From Clostridium sp. AF27-2AA (GTDB taxonomy: Bacteria; Bacillota; Clostridia; Lachnospirales; Lachnospiraceae), in NCBI RefSeq assembly GCF_003478505.1, contig NZ_QUFI01000015.1:17830-81829 (forward strand): 64,000 nt of DNA. Reading direction: 5' to 3'. Positions within the stretch are counted from its first letter, which is position 1; each line of letters begins with the position of its first letter. Made by a program: the position numbers and the translations under genes. The notes below the pieces were generated by a model. It was not told the DNA's origin and did no database searches. It saw nothing but the letters and a program-made list of their open reading frames with translations. Shown here in pieces: positions 44,115-55,151 of the stretch.

Positions 44115-44426
44115 ATGCTAGAAACCAGTAAGATTGAACTGCATGGGGATATTTCCATCCCGTTCTTAAAAAAGAGCCGTTTTACCGGGAGCTTTAAAGG
44201 CATGCGCTATGTGCTCATCAAACATGAAAAAGAACTGGAGCCCGCCGCAGAGGAGACTCCGGCGAAAACGGAAAACGTGCTCAGGGCCATAATCTGGCCG
44301 GAACCCTTTAACTTTGAGATGACGCCGGATGAGAAAAAGCACCACAGAGATTTCCCATTTACCACAGACGGGATCTGGGAGGCGGTGGACTGGCTGAACG
44401 CGGAGCATGAGGCGGGACATTACTGA
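44115..44426 (+). CDS. Unrecognised small protein
   Basis: 103 residues, no signal peptide or membrane helix. CAGGAGG is placed 12 bases before ATG 44115 and supports the gene. Acidic and mixed alpha/beta in appearance; a short core (KIELHGDISIPFLKKSRFTGSFKGMRYVLIKHEKE) is followed by a Pro/Glu linker, an IIWPEPFNFEMTPDEKK segment and a His-containing end (NAEHEAGHY). I do not recognise a family. It lies between the molybdenum block and the EFR1 gene. Confidence 0.65.
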   Translation: MLETSKIELHGDISIPFLKKSRFTGSFKGMRYVLIKHEKELEPAAEETPAKTENVLRAIIWPEPFNFEMTPDEKKHHRDFPFTTDGIWEAVDWLNAEHEAGHY

Positions 44427-44522
44427 TGCAGGAAGATGGATGATCATGCAAAATGACTGTCTGTGGCAGTCTGAAAACAAAGAAATGTGAGCGGGGGTTC
44501 ACAGGAAACAGGAGATTGTATT

Positions 44523-45311
44523 ATGAATATTTCACAGATTACCGGAGTTTACTTTAGTCCTACCGGAAGTACAAAGCGGGTGACGGAGTGGATCACGGAG
44601 CGGATCGCAGGTAACAGGGAGGCAGAATGCCTGGATCTCACCGATGCAGCGTCCTCCAGGCCGGATTATACCTTTACAGAGCATGAGCTGGCGGTAGTCG
44701 GCGTGCCGGTATACGGCGGACGGGTGCCGGAGACGGCGAGAGAGCGCCTGCAAAAAATCCACGGAAAGCGCACGCCGGCGGTGCTGATCGTCACCTACGG
44801 AAACCGTGCCTACGAGGACGCATTGCTGGAGCTTTCGGACATCTTAAAGGAACAGGGATTCATCCCGGCGGCAGCGGCAGCCGTAGTCACAGAGCATAAC
44901 ATTGCCCATGTCTATGGAACCGGACGCCCGGATGAGAAAGACAAAAAAGAGATGACTGCCTTTGCGGAGGCAGTAAAGGAAAAACTGAAAAACACAGCTG
45001 GAAGCACAAAGCTTTCAGAACTTTCCATCAAAGGAAATCGCCCGTACCGTCCCTATGGAACGCTGCCGTTAAAAATCAGTGTTTCCTCAGCTTGCGAAAA
45101 CTGCGGAACCTGTATCCGCAAATGTCCGGTCCAGGCTATTTCCCGCACCGATGCGAAGGTGACCGATGAGAGTGCCTGCATCACCTGCATGCGCTGCATT
45201 GCAGTCTGCCCGAAGCACGCGAGAAGGCTGGGAACTCTGATGACTCTTGCGATCCGCCAGAAATTAAAGAAAGTCTGCACGGACAGAAAGGATGCAGAGT
45301 TTGTACTATGA
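44523..45311 (+). CDS. EFR1-type flavodoxin-ferredoxin protein
   Basis: 262 residues. The N-terminal flavodoxin-like domain has the FMN phosphate loop SPTGSTKRVTE at 14-24 and VYGGRVPETARERLQ. Two [4Fe-4S] motifs lie near the C-terminus: CENCGTCIRKCP and CITCMRCIAVCP. It should transfer electrons between ferredoxin-type and flavin centres in the cytoplasm; the partner is unknown. AGGAGATTG precedes ATG 44523. Its stop overlaps the start of the following MATE gene. Confidence 0.9.
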   Translation: MNISQITGVYFSPTGSTKRVTEWITERIAGNREAECLDLTDAASSRPDYTFTEHELAVVGVPVYGGRVPETARERLQKIHGKRTPAVLIVTYGNRAYEDALLELSDILKEQGFIPAAAAAVVTEHNIAHVYGTGRPDEKDKKEMTAFAEAVKEKLKNTAGSTKLSELSIKGNRPYRPYGTLPLKISVSSACENCGTCIRKCPVQAISRTDAKVTDESACITCMRCIAVCPKHARRLGTLMTLAIRQKLKKVCTDRKDAEFVL

Positions 45312-46675
45312 AGCTGGAAAATGACTTAGACACCGATGACATACGGAGGCTGGTCCTTCGTCTTGCACTGCCATCCATGCTGGCTCAGTTCGTCAGTGTG
45401 TTTTACAGTATTGTAGACCGTATGTACATAGGAAACATCCCAAAGATCGGAGAGGTGGCTCTGGCCGGTGTCGGCATCTGTGGTCCCATTGTAACATTGG
45501 TTTCGTCCTTCGCTATTCTGGTGGGAGTAGGAGGCGCGCCGCTTATGAGCATCCGCCTGGGACAGAAGAATGAAAAGGGAGCAAGGCAGATCCTGGCGAA
45601 CTGCTTTCTCATGCTGACGGTCATGGCCCTGGTTCTGACGGTCTGTGTGCTGGGAATGAGGGAAAAGCTCCTGTGGTGGTTTGGCGCTGGGGAGACCACC
45701 TTTCCCTATGCGCTGTCTTACATGACTATCTACCTGTGTGGCACGTTCTTCGCGCTGATGACTACGGGCATGAACCAGTTTATCATCTGCCAGGGCTTTG
45801 CAAAGGTTGGCATGAAGGCCGTTATGATCGGGGCGGTGGCCAATATCGTCCTGGATCCCATTTTTATTTTCGGCCTGCATCTTGATGTGCGGGGAGCAGC
45901 CCTGGCCACGGTACTGTCGCAGATGTGTTCCTGCTTTTATGTGCTGCGCTTCTTATTTGGAAAGAAGGTGCCGATCCGCATTACCTTTCATGGGTTTGAT
46001 CCCAGGCTGATGCTGCAGGTAGCCAGGGTGGGCTTCTCTCCCTTTGTCATCATCGCTCTGGATAATGTGCTGATCATTTCCCAGAATATGGTGATCCAGC
46101 GTCTGGGCGGTCCGGGACAGGGCGATACCATCCTGACCTGCGCGGCAATTGTCCAGAGCTTTATGCTGATCATCACGATGCCGCTCGGAGGCATTACTTC
46201 GGGAACCCAGACGATCCTGGGCTACAACTACGGAGCAAAAAGGCCGGACCGCATCTGGAAGGCGGAGCAGTGGATCGTCACCTGCGCGCTTGTATTCAAC
46301 ACGGTCATGTTTCTGGCAGCCCAGTGTGTTCCGGAGATTTTCGTGCAGATCTTTACCCGCAACGAGGAATATGTAGCCTTAAGCGCCTGGGCTATCCGGA
46401 TGTCCACGCTGGGCGTGATCCCGCTGGCAGTACAGTACACGATCGTGGACGGATTTACCGGAATGGGCATAGCGAAGGTGGCGATTACCCTGTCGCTCTT
46501 CCGTAAATCCATTTATTTTTTGTCGGTGGTGCTGATCCCGCTCCTGACCGGCGTGACCAATGTGTTTTTTGCGGAAACCGTCTCCGACTTTGCCGGCCCG
46601 GTATTTTCCATCATCCTGTTCCTGCTGGTATTTAAGAAGGTTGTGGGAGATCCGAAGCAGATATCTGTGGCATAA
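45308..46675 (+). CDS. MATE family efflux transporter
   Basis: 455 residues with twelve predicted membrane helices. Typical blocks are LALPSMLAQFVSVFYSIVDRMYIG, VGGAPLMSIRLGQ, GMNQFIICQGF and MPLGGITSGTQTILGYNYGA. It probably exports cationic compounds using Na+ or H+. Translationally coupled to the EFR1 gene through ATGA. Full length, unlike the truncated copy at the window start. Confidence 0.93.
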   Translation: MKLENDLDTDDIRRLVLRLALPSMLAQFVSVFYSIVDRMYIGNIPKIGEVALAGVGICGPIVTLVSSFAILVGVGGAPLMSIRLGQKNEKGARQILANCFLMLTVMALVLTVCVLGMREKLLWWFGAGETTFPYALSYMTIYLCGTFFALMTTGMNQFIICQGFAKVGMKAVMIGAVANIVLDPIFIFGLHLDVRGAALATVLSQMCSCFYVLRFLFGKKVPIRITFHGFDPRLMLQVARVGFSPFVIIALDNVLIISQNMVIQRLGGPGQGDTILTCAAIVQSFMLIITMPLGGITSGTQTILGYNYGAKRPDRIWKAEQWIVTCALVFNTVMFLAAQCVPEIFVQIFTRNEEYVALSAWAIRMSTLGVIPLAVQYTIVDGFTGMGIAKVAITLSLFRKSIYFLSVVLIPLLTGVTNVFFAETVSDFAGPVFSIILFLLVFKKVVGDPKQISVA

Positions 46676-46763
46676 CAGAAATAACAGCAATCCGATTCCA
46701 ATAGAGTATCGCATGTAGCCTGTTGCGGAATAAGATACTACTAAGGAAAGAGGGTGATCTCTC

Positions 46764-47555
46764 ATGCGAGAGGAGCTGTTTCATATTATTTTCGGGATTC
46801 TGATCCCGTTTCTTGGTACTACCATTGGAGCGGGAAGTGTGTTTTTTGTAAAAAATGAGATCAAACCGGTGATCCAGAAGCTGCTGCTGGGCTTTGCCTC
46901 CGGCATTATGGTGGCTGCTTCGGTGTGGTCACTTCTGATCCCGGCCATGGAGATGTGTGAGCCTGCCGGAAAGCTGGCGTTTGTGCCTGCCGCAGCCGGC
47001 TTTTCCATCGGCATGGTGTTTCTCTGGGGGTTAGATAAGCTGATCCCGCATCTTCACATGGGAAGCGACACGCCGGAGGGCCCAAAGAGCAATTTAAAGA
47101 AAACGACCATGCTGGTGTTTGCGGTGACGCTGCACAACCTGCCGGAGGGCATGGCAGTGGGCGTGGTGTTTGCGGGGCTTCTGACTGGAAGCGCTCCCAT
47201 CACGGCAGCCGGAGCCTTTGCCCTGACCATTGGCATCGCTATTCAAAACTTTCCAGAGGGGGCCATCATTTCCCTGCCGCTGCACAGTGAGGGGCAGTCA
47301 AAGCTCAGGGCTTTTGTTATGGGTACGCTGTCCGGCGTGGTAGAGCCCATCGGTGCGCTGGTCACGATTCTGTGCGCAAAGTTTCTGGTGCCAATTGTGC
47401 CCTATATGCTGGCCTTTGCGGCGGGCGCCATGATCTATGTGGTGGTGGAAGAGCTGATCCCGGAATCGGCTCAGGGGGAACATTCCGATATGGGAACCAT
47501 GGGCTTTGCGGTCGGCTTTCTGATTATGATGATTCTGGATGTGGCGCTGGGCTGA
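46764..47555 (+). CDS. ZIP family metal transporter (ZupT/GufA-like)
   Basis: 263 residues with eight predicted membrane helices and a short His-containing loop (IPHLHMG). The metal-site helix motifs are TLHNLPEGMAVGVVFAG and IQNFPEGAIISLPLHSEG, plus PIGALVTIL and VVVEELIPES. It imports zinc or another divalent metal. AAGAGGGTG precedes the ATG. It is on the same strand as its neighbours but separated by 88 bases from the MATE gene. Confidence 0.93.
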   Translation: MREELFHIIFGILIPFLGTTIGAGSVFFVKNEIKPVIQKLLLGFASGIMVAASVWSLLIPAMEMCEPAGKLAFVPAAAGFSIGMVFLWGLDKLIPHLHMGSDTPEGPKSNLKKTTMLVFAVTLHNLPEGMAVGVVFAGLLTGSAPITAAGAFALTIGIAIQNFPEGAIISLPLHSEGQSKLRAFVMGTLSGVVEPIGALVTILCAKFLVPIVPYMLAFAAGAMIYVVVEELIPESAQGEHSDMGTMGFAVGFLIMMILDVALG

Positions 47556-47646
47556 GCGCCGGAATCTGACTGGAAACATGCAAAAAGCCGGAAAGCTGAC
47601 GGAAAAACGGAAGCTTTTCAGTTTGATATAAGGAGGAGTTTGTAGA

Positions 47647-48669
47647 ATGACACAGGAAGAAGTTTTAAAGAATGCAAGGACCTGCCTTGGTCCGTATTGT
47701 AAGGGATGCCCGGTCTGCAACGGCCGGGCCTGCAAAAATACCATGCCTGGTCCGGGTGCCAAGGGCGAGGGTGACACGGCCATTCGCAATTACGAGAAAT
47801 GGCGGGAAATCCGGGTACAGATGGACACGCTCTGTGAGAACTGCCCGGTGGACACCAGCCTGGAGATTTTCGGAAAGAAATTCGCTTATCCATTTTTTGC
47901 TGGCCCGGTGGGCGCAGTGAACCTTCATTATGGAGATAAGTATGATGACGCGGCCTACAATGATATTCTGGTGCGGGCCTGCGCGGACAATGGCATTGCG
48001 GCCTTTACCGGTGATGGTACGAATCCGGAGGTCATGCGGGCGGCTACCGCAGCCATTGGAAAAGCAAACGGCCTGGGTGTTCCGACGGTAAAGCCGTGGA
48101 ACGCGGAAACGGTAGCAGAAAAGATGGAGTTAGTCAGAAAGTCCGGTGCTTTTGCGGCAGCAATGGACATTGACGCGGCAGGTCTTCCGTTCTTAAAAAA
48201 TCTGACTCCGCCGGCCGGCAGTAAGACCGTGGAAGAGCTGGCTGGCATCATCCGCGCTGCAGGCGTTCCGTTTATTGTAAAGGGTGTTATGACGGTGAAG
48301 GGCGCGTTGAAGGCGAAGGAGGCCGGGGCAGCAGCCATTGTGGTATCCAACCACGGCGGCCGTGTTCTGGACCAGTGCCCGGCTACCGCAGAGGTGCTGC
48401 CTGAGATCGCAGAAGCTGTGGGCGGCGGTTCCATGAAGATTCTGGTGGACGGCGGTATCCGCAACGGCAGCGATGTCTTTAAGGCGCTGGCACTGGGAGC
48501 AGACGGCGTGCTGATCTGCCGCCCGTTCGTGACTGCGGTTTACGGCGGCGCGGAGGAAGGTGTGGCAGAACTGGTGAACCGCGTTGGCGGCCAGTTAAAG
48601 GACACCATGGCTATGTGTGGTGCCCATAGCCTGGCTGAAATCACCCGGGATATGGTACGGAAATTCTAA
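47647..48669 (+). CDS. FMN-dependent alpha-hydroxyacid oxidase/dehydrogenase
   Basis: 340 residues. TIM-barrel FMN blocks seen are PFFAGPVGAVNLHYG, VPFIVKGVMTVKGALKAKEAGAAAIVVSNHGGRVLDQCPAT (catalytic His and Arg) and KILVDGGIRNGSDVFKALALGADGVLICRPF. The N-terminus has a Cys-rich segment (CLGPYCKGCPVCNGRAC) that is typical of the clostridial subgroup and absent in lactate oxidase. The substrate, a 2-hydroxy acid, is not known. AAGGAGG lies before the ATG. Confidence 0.9.
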   Translation: MTQEEVLKNARTCLGPYCKGCPVCNGRACKNTMPGPGAKGEGDTAIRNYEKWREIRVQMDTLCENCPVDTSLEIFGKKFAYPFFAGPVGAVNLHYGDKYDDAAYNDILVRACADNGIAAFTGDGTNPEVMRAATAAIGKANGLGVPTVKPWNAETVAEKMELVRKSGAFAAAMDIDAAGLPFLKNLTPPAGSKTVEELAGIIRAAGVPFIVKGVMTVKGALKAKEAGAAAIVVSNHGGRVLDQCPATAEVLPEIAEAVGGGSMKILVDGGIRNGSDVFKALALGADGVLICRPFVTAVYGGAEEGVAELVNRVGGQLKDTMAMCGAHSLAEITRDMVRKF

Positions 48670-48732
48670 AACTGTCCGCGGAATACGGACATATGACCGT
48701 TTTCTGGATGGAACAGCGATAAATTATAACCG

Positions 48733-48757
48733 AAAGGAATAGTACACATTCCTTTTA
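48733..48757 (+). terminator. Terminator before ilvN
   Basis: AAGGAAT pairs with ATTCCTT, followed by TTATAT. The loop is six to eight bases. Confidence 0.5.
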
Positions 48758-48762
48758 TATAG

Positions 48763-48791
48763 TTGACAAATAGTAACAGGATTGTTATCAT
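48763..48791 (+). promoter_or_regulatory. Promoter of ilvN-ilvC
   Basis: TTGACA (48763-48768), 17 bases, TATCAT (48786-48791), ending 30 bases before ilvN. No T-box or leader peptide fits in this short gap. Confidence 0.75.
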
Positions 48792-48821
48792 AAAGAGAAC
48801 GTGACAGAAGGGAGAACACTT

Positions 48822-50379
<1,558 letters not shown>

Positions 50380-50400
50380 TCGAATCTGAATTTTCATCAT

Positions 50401-50430
50401 AAAAAAGTCGTCCAATTGGGCGACTTTTTT
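50401..50430 (+). terminator. Terminator between ilvC and convergent lysR
   Basis: AAAAAAGTCG-CCAATTGG-CGACTTTTTT is a nearly perfect palindrome and should work in both directions. Confidence 0.93.
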
Positions 50431-50433
50431 GTT

Positions 50434-51345
50434 TCATAGGAAATACAGATTCTGACTGTTCTGCTCTTTACAGAACCGGATGAAGGTGTCAAGTGCCTTG
50501 GAGGTACGGCTGCTCTGCCACAGGAAGCCAACCGTGCGCTTGTGGATCGGTGTGTCCAGTTTGAGCTGTGCCAGCCGCCCGGAGTCCAGATCCTCTTTTA
50601 CAAATTCCTTGATCACGCAGCCAATGCCAAGACCGATACGGGCAAACTCAATGAGCAGGTCCATGGTGGTGACCTCCAGGAGATTGTTGGCTACAATTTC
50701 GTTGACGGACATGTAGTCGTCGATGTAATGGCGGGTAATATTGTTCTTGTCCAGAAGCATCAGGTTGCCGCTCTGGAATACATCCGTGTCGGCGCCTTCC
50801 CGCAGCTTTAAGTTTTCCAGATAGCTTGGTGTTGCCACGAAGATATCTTCAATATCCATGACCGGGATAAAATTCATGCTTTTGGCAGATTTCTGCTCCA
50901 CAACCAGGCCAATGTCAATGCGCTGCTGCTCCAGCATGGAGAGCGTCTGGGTGGTGGGCTGGCTTTCGATGGTGATCTTGATATGGGGATACTGCTCAAT
51001 AAAACCTTTTAAATATTTGACCATGATAAACCGGCAAAGCGTGTTGCTGACGCCGATGCGGATGTGTCCCATATTGAATTCACGGATGCGCTTTAACTCC
51101 TGCTCGCCCTTGGCCAGTTCTTCGAAAGCATCCCGGGTGTGCTCAAACAGCACCTGTCCTTCATCGGTAAGCTGCACGCCGCGGGAGTTGCGGGTGAAAA
51201 GCACAGTGTTTAAGCTATCCTCCAGCTTGCTGATGGATTTGCTGATGGCAGGCTGGCTGATGTAAAGCTCCTTTGCGGCCCGGGAAATATTACCGGCCTT
51301 GGCTACGGCGTAAAAAATACGGTACTGTGATAAGTTCTGATCCAT
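50434..51345 (-). CDS. LysR-type regulator next to the leu genes
   Basis: 303 residues. The helix-turn-helix reads YAVAKAGNISRAAKELYISQPAISKSISKLEDSLNTVLFTRNSRGVQLTDEG; the effector domain follows (GHIRIGVSNTLCRFIMVKYLKGFIEQYPHI). The start at 51345 places MDQNLSQYRIFY first, as in related regulators; an open frame 17 codons longer lacks support. It is divergent from the leuD-like gene at 51558 and probably regulates it, with a palindromic site in between. Confidence 0.88.
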   Translation of the reverse strand: MDQNLSQYRIFYAVAKAGNISRAAKELYISQPAISKSISKLEDSLNTVLFTRNSRGVQLTDEGQVLFEHTRDAFEELAKGEQELKRIREFNMGHIRIGVSNTLCRFIMVKYLKGFIEQYPHIKITIESQPTTQTLSMLEQQRIDIGLVVEQKSAKSMNFIPVMDIEDIFVATPSYLENLKLREGADTDVFQSGNLMLLDKNNITRHYIDDYMSVNEIVANNLLEVTTMDLLIEFARIGLGIGCVIKEFVKEDLDSGRLAQLKLDTPIHKRTVGFLWQSSRTSKALDTFIRFCKEQNSQNLYFL

Positions 51346-51405
51346 ATATTCGATGATCCCCCAATAGTTTGTAATGTCAGAGTTCGCGCGAGACACGAAC
51401 TTCTT

Positions 51406-51420
51406 ATAACTAAGTGTTAT
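51406..51420 (+). promoter_or_regulatory. Putative LysR operator
   Basis: ATAAC-TAAGT-GTTAT is a perfect palindrome with a five-base centre, consistent with the T-N11-A rule, lying between the divergent lysR and leu genes. Confidence 0.55.
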
Positions 51421-51557
51421 GATACATATGAGTATTATCTATTGTCATTATACCAGTAGTGATGATATAATTCAATAAGCGACAAAAAATGGAAGCGTGC
51501 GAAAACATACATTTGTGATCGCATGCGGAAAGAAAAACGAATTGTCAGGAGGACATT

Positions 51558-52040
51558 ATGTCAGTCGGAAAAATTTTTAAATTTCACAATGACCTGGATA
51601 CGGATCAGATTATCGCATCCCAGTATCTGTTACTTCCTACCATCGATGAGATGAAGGATCATACATTTGAGTCTTTAGACCCGGATTTTCCGAAAAAAGT
51701 AAAACCGGGCGATTATGTTGTAGGCGGAGAGAACTTCGGCTGCGGCTCTTCCAGAGAGCAGGCACCGAGCGTATTAAAGGCGCTGGGTGTTCAGGCCGTG
51801 GTTGCCAAATCCTTTGCCCGCATCTTTTACCGCAATGCCATCAACATTGGCCTTCCGGTTATTGTTTGCAAAGACCTGCCGGACGCAGTAAGTACCGGGG
51901 ATGAGATGGATCTCTCCCTTACGGAAGGTGTTGCAAAGGCAAATGGAAAGACCTATTCCTGCACGAAACTGCCGGCTTACATGCAGCAGATCTTAAGCCA
52001 GGGCGGACTCATCGCATCACTGAACAAGGAGGAAGCATAA
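51558..52040 (+). CDS. Aconitase-family small subunit (LeuD-like), pair 1
   Basis: 160 residues. It has the small-subunit swivelling domain with the substrate loop YVVGGENFGCGSSREQAPSVLKALG and SFARIFYRNAINIGLPV. Together with the large subunit at 52043 it should form a hydro-lyase acting on an isopropylmalate-like acid. AGGAGG precedes the ATG. Paralogous to the pair at 53403/53904; which pair makes leucine and which acts on another substrate cannot be settled by reading. Confidence 0.9.
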   Translation: MSVGKIFKFHNDLDTDQIIASQYLLLPTIDEMKDHTFESLDPDFPKKVKPGDYVVGGENFGCGSSREQAPSVLKALGVQAVVAKSFARIFYRNAINIGLPVIVCKDLPDAVSTGDEMDLSLTEGVAKANGKTYSCTKLPAYMQQILSQGGLIASLNKEEA

Positions 52041-52042
52041 TC

Positions 52043-53293
52043 ATGGGAATGACAATCGCTGAAAAGATTATTGCCCTTGCAGCCGGTGTGCCGGAGGTAA
52101 AGGCAGGAGATATCCATACCGTAACCTTAGACCGCATGATGAGCAACGACGGAACCACTCATCTGACCGTCGATATGTACAACAACAAATTAAAGCATCC
52201 GCATATTGCGGACCCGAAGAAGATGGTCTTTATTGTGGATCACAACGTTCCGGCAGACAGCCCGAAGACCGCTGCATCCCAGAAGAAGATGCGCGATTTC
52301 GCGCGTGAGAACAACATTGATTTCTGGGAAGGAAAAGGCGTGTGCCACCAGATCATGATGGAAAACTATGTCTGCCCGGGTGAACTGATTTTTGGCGCAG
52401 ACAGTCATACCTGCACTTACGGTGCGCTGGGCGCATTCGGTACCGGTGTCGGCTGTACGGATCTGCTCTATGGCATGGTGACCGGAACCTCCTGGGTATT
52501 AGTTCCGGAGACCGTCAAATTCAACCTGACCGGCAAGCTGCCGGAGGGCGTATATCCGAGAGACTTAATGCTCACCATCATCGGCGAGATTGGAGCCAAC
52601 GGCGTGAACTACCAGGTTATGGAGTTCACTGGTGACGGCGCAAAAACCTTAAGTGTTAACGATCGTATGGTTCTGTGCAATCTGGCGGTAGAGGCAGGTG
52701 CCAAGACAGCCATCTTTGAGGCAGATGAGATCGCCCTGGAATACTTAAAGGCAAGAGGCCGTGAGCCGAAGGCTGTATTTCAGAGTGATGCCGACGCGGT
52801 TTACGCAAGAGAGTATACCTTTGACTTGTCCAAAATCCAGCCGGTCGCAGCACGCCCGGACTTTGTAGATGATGTAGTTCCGGCCAAAGAGGTCTGCGGC
52901 GTCCGCATTGACGAAGCATTCCTTGGTTCCTGCAACAATGGCCGTATCGATGATCTGCGTGTCGGAGCAGCGATTGTAAAAGGAAAGAAGATTTCTGACC
53001 ATGTGCGATTCCTGGTGGTTCCGGCCAGCCGTGAGGTATACTTACAGGCACTGGATGAGGGCCTCATCCAGATCTTCATGGAGAGCGGCGCCATTGTCAT
53101 GAACCCGAACTGCAGTGTCTGCTGGGGCAGCTGTCAGGGTGTCATTGGCGAGAATGAGGTGCTGATCAGTACCGGTACCCGTAACTTCAAGGGACGCGCC
53201 GGACATCCGAGTTCCAAGGTTTATTTAGGTTCCGCGGCAACGGTAGCAGCTTCCGCGGTGAAGGGTGAGATCTGCACTGCAGATATGCTGTAG
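52043..53293 (+). CDS. Aconitase-family large subunit (LeuC-like), pair 1, divergent motifs
   Basis: 416 residues, the short archaeal/clostridial type. Fe-S ligands appear in GADSHTCTYGALGAFGTGVG, GSCNNGRIDDL and MNPNCSVCWGSCQG. Usual LeuC proteins have GSCTNGR and PGCGxC at the last two sites, so this copy carries Asn for Thr and Asn for Gly. It may use a different but related substrate such as citramalate or 2,3-dimethylmalate. AAGGAGG precedes the ATG; the next pair begins 109 bases after its stop. Confidence 0.9.
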   Translation: MGMTIAEKIIALAAGVPEVKAGDIHTVTLDRMMSNDGTTHLTVDMYNNKLKHPHIADPKKMVFIVDHNVPADSPKTAASQKKMRDFARENNIDFWEGKGVCHQIMMENYVCPGELIFGADSHTCTYGALGAFGTGVGCTDLLYGMVTGTSWVLVPETVKFNLTGKLPEGVYPRDLMLTIIGEIGANGVNYQVMEFTGDGAKTLSVNDRMVLCNLAVEAGAKTAIFEADEIALEYLKARGREPKAVFQSDADAVYAREYTFDLSKIQPVAARPDFVDDVVPAKEVCGVRIDEAFLGSCNNGRIDDLRVGAAIVKGKKISDHVRFLVVPASREVYLQALDEGLIQIFMESGAIVMNPNCSVCWGSCQGVIGENEVLISTGTRNFKGRAGHPSSKVYLGSAATVAASAVKGEICTADML

Positions 53294-53402
53294 GAAGAAA
53301 TACAGGATAAGCATTTTGCGACCGCTTGATCAGGCAACAGTGAACGACATTGCTGCCTGTGCGGTTACTACATATTATATTAGGAAATAAGAGGTTATCA
53401 TT

Positions 53403-53894
53403 ATGGCACAATATACCGGAAAGGTCTGGGTCCTGGGCGATGACATCGATACTGACATCATCATCCCGACGGAGTACCTGGCCTTAAAGACCATTGAAGA
53501 TATGAAACAGTACGGTTTCTCCCCGCTGCGCCCGGAGCTTGCGGGTCAGATCAAACCGGGAGACATCATTGTAGCAGGCAAAAACTTCGGCTGCGGCTCT
53601 TCCCGTGAACAGGCACCGGAGGTCATCAAGGCTCTTGGCATTCCCTGCATCATTGCCAAGTCCTTTGCCCGCATTTTCTACCGCAACGCGTTAAACAATG
53701 GTTTGCTTTTACTGGAGCAGCCGGAGCTTCACGATGTGGTGAAGGAGGGAGATACCATCACCGTTACCGTGAACGAGGATGTCGAGTATAATGGAAAGAA
53801 ATACCCGATTGCTTCCCTGCCGGAGAACCTGATGGAGATCATTGAGGCCGGCGGCCTGGTCAAAGCCATGCGCAAGCGCAACGGACTGGATTAG
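53403..53894 (+). CDS. leuD: 3-isopropylmalate dehydratase small subunit, pair 2
   Basis: 163 residues. The motif GKNFGCGSSREQAPEVIKALGIPCIIAKSFARIFYRNALNNGL and the N-terminal VLGDDIDTDIIIPTEYL are typical LeuD. It completes the active site of the large subunit encoded nine bases downstream. A weak AAGAGG lies upstream. The preceding 53294-53402 has no gene; it includes GATCAGGCAAC/ACTGCCTGTGC pairing. Confidence 0.93.
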   Translation: MAQYTGKVWVLGDDIDTDIIIPTEYLALKTIEDMKQYGFSPLRPELAGQIKPGDIIVAGKNFGCGSSREQAPEVIKALGIPCIIAKSFARIFYRNALNNGLLLLEQPELHDVVKEGDTITVTVNEDVEYNGKKYPIASLPENLMEIIEAGGLVKAMRKRNGLD

Positions 53895-53903
53895 GAGGAT
53901 AGT

Positions 53904-55151
53904 ATGGGACAGACAATCATCGAAAAGATTTTATCACATAATACCGGCAAAAACGTAAAGCCGGGCGATATCGTGACTGTAAATGTAGACCGCGTTATGT
54001 TAGACGATATCATGATTCCGTTCATCGTGGACAAGTTCCATGAGATGGGCTTCGCAAAAGTATGGGACCCGGATAAGGTAGTCCTGATTTACGATCATCT
54101 GGTTCCAGCCAGCCAGCAGGACGATACCCGCCATTTCCGTGTGGGCGACGCGTTCGTGGAGCAGTACGGCATTAAAAACATTCACAGAAGTGACGGTATC
54201 TGCCATCAGCTGATGACGGAGGCTGGCTACGTAAAGCCGGGCCATGTGGTATTCGGCACTGACAGCCACACCACCACCTACGGCTGTGTGGGTGCTTTCT
54301 CTACCGGAATCGGCTATACCGAGATGGCTTCCATCCTTGGAACCGGAACTCTCTGGGTCAAGGTACCGGAGACCATCAAGGTTGTGATTGATGGAGAACT
54401 TCCGGCCAATGTGATGTCCAAAGACGTGATCCTGCGCCTGATTGGTGATCTTGGCGCGGATGGCGCAACCTACCGTGCTCTGGAGTTTACTGGTTCCGCC
54501 GTGAAGAACATGAGCATTGCCAGCCGCACCACCATGGCAAACATGGCCATTGAGGCCGGCGCTAAGTGCGCGCTGTTCACTCCGGATGAAAAGACCGAGG
54601 AGTACTGTGGCATTAAGCTGGATGATTTCCAGAAGAGCCTGGTGGGCGACGCAGATGCTGTATACTTAAAAGAGCTTCACTACAAAGCAGAGAACTTCGT
54701 ACCGGTGATGGCATGCCCGTCTCAGGTAGACAAGATCCGCAACGTCAGCGAGCTGGAAGGCACCGTCATCGATCAGGTCTTCATCGGTTCCTGCACCAAC
54801 GGCCGTCTGGAGGACCTGCAGGCAGCAGCTGAAGTATTAAAGGGAAAGAGTGTGGCTCCGTATGTGAAGCTTATCGTCACTCCGGCCAGCCGTAAGGTAT
54901 ACCAGGATGCAGCAGCCTGCGGCGCCATTAAGACCTTAATGGAGGCAGGTGCCATTGTAACTCATCCGGGCTGTGGCCTCTGCTGTGGACGTACCGGTGG
55001 CATCTTAAGCGACGGAGAGCGCGTGGTAGCCACCAACAACCGCAATTTCCTGGGCCGTATGGGAACCTCTAAGGTAGAAATCTACCTGGCCTCCCCAAGA
55101 ACCGCCGCAGCTTGTGCTGTAGCCGGTAAGATTGTGAGTTTGGAGAAATGA
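53904..55151 (+). CDS. leuC: 3-isopropylmalate dehydratase large subunit, pair 2
   Basis: 415 residues. Canonical Fe-S sites: FGTDSHTTTYGCVGAFSTGIG, IGSCTNGRLEDL and THPGCGLCCGRTGG. It isomerises 2- to 3-isopropylmalate in leucine synthesis. TTAGGAGG precedes the ATG. Its stop overlaps the ybaK start. leuA and leuB are not in the window. Confidence 0.93.
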   Translation: MGQTIIEKILSHNTGKNVKPGDIVTVNVDRVMLDDIMIPFIVDKFHEMGFAKVWDPDKVVLIYDHLVPASQQDDTRHFRVGDAFVEQYGIKNIHRSDGICHQLMTEAGYVKPGHVVFGTDSHTTTYGCVGAFSTGIGYTEMASILGTGTLWVKVPETIKVVIDGELPANVMSKDVILRLIGDLGADGATYRALEFTGSAVKNMSIASRTTMANMAIEAGAKCALFTPDEKTEEYCGIKLDDFQKSLVGDADAVYLKELHYKAENFVPVMACPSQVDKIRNVSELEGTVIDQVFIGSCTNGRLEDLQAAAEVLKGKSVAPYVKLIVTPASRKVYQDAAACGAIKTLMEAGAIVTHPGCGLCCGRTGGILSDGERVVATNNRNFLGRMGTSKVEIYLASPRTAAACAVAGKIVSLEK

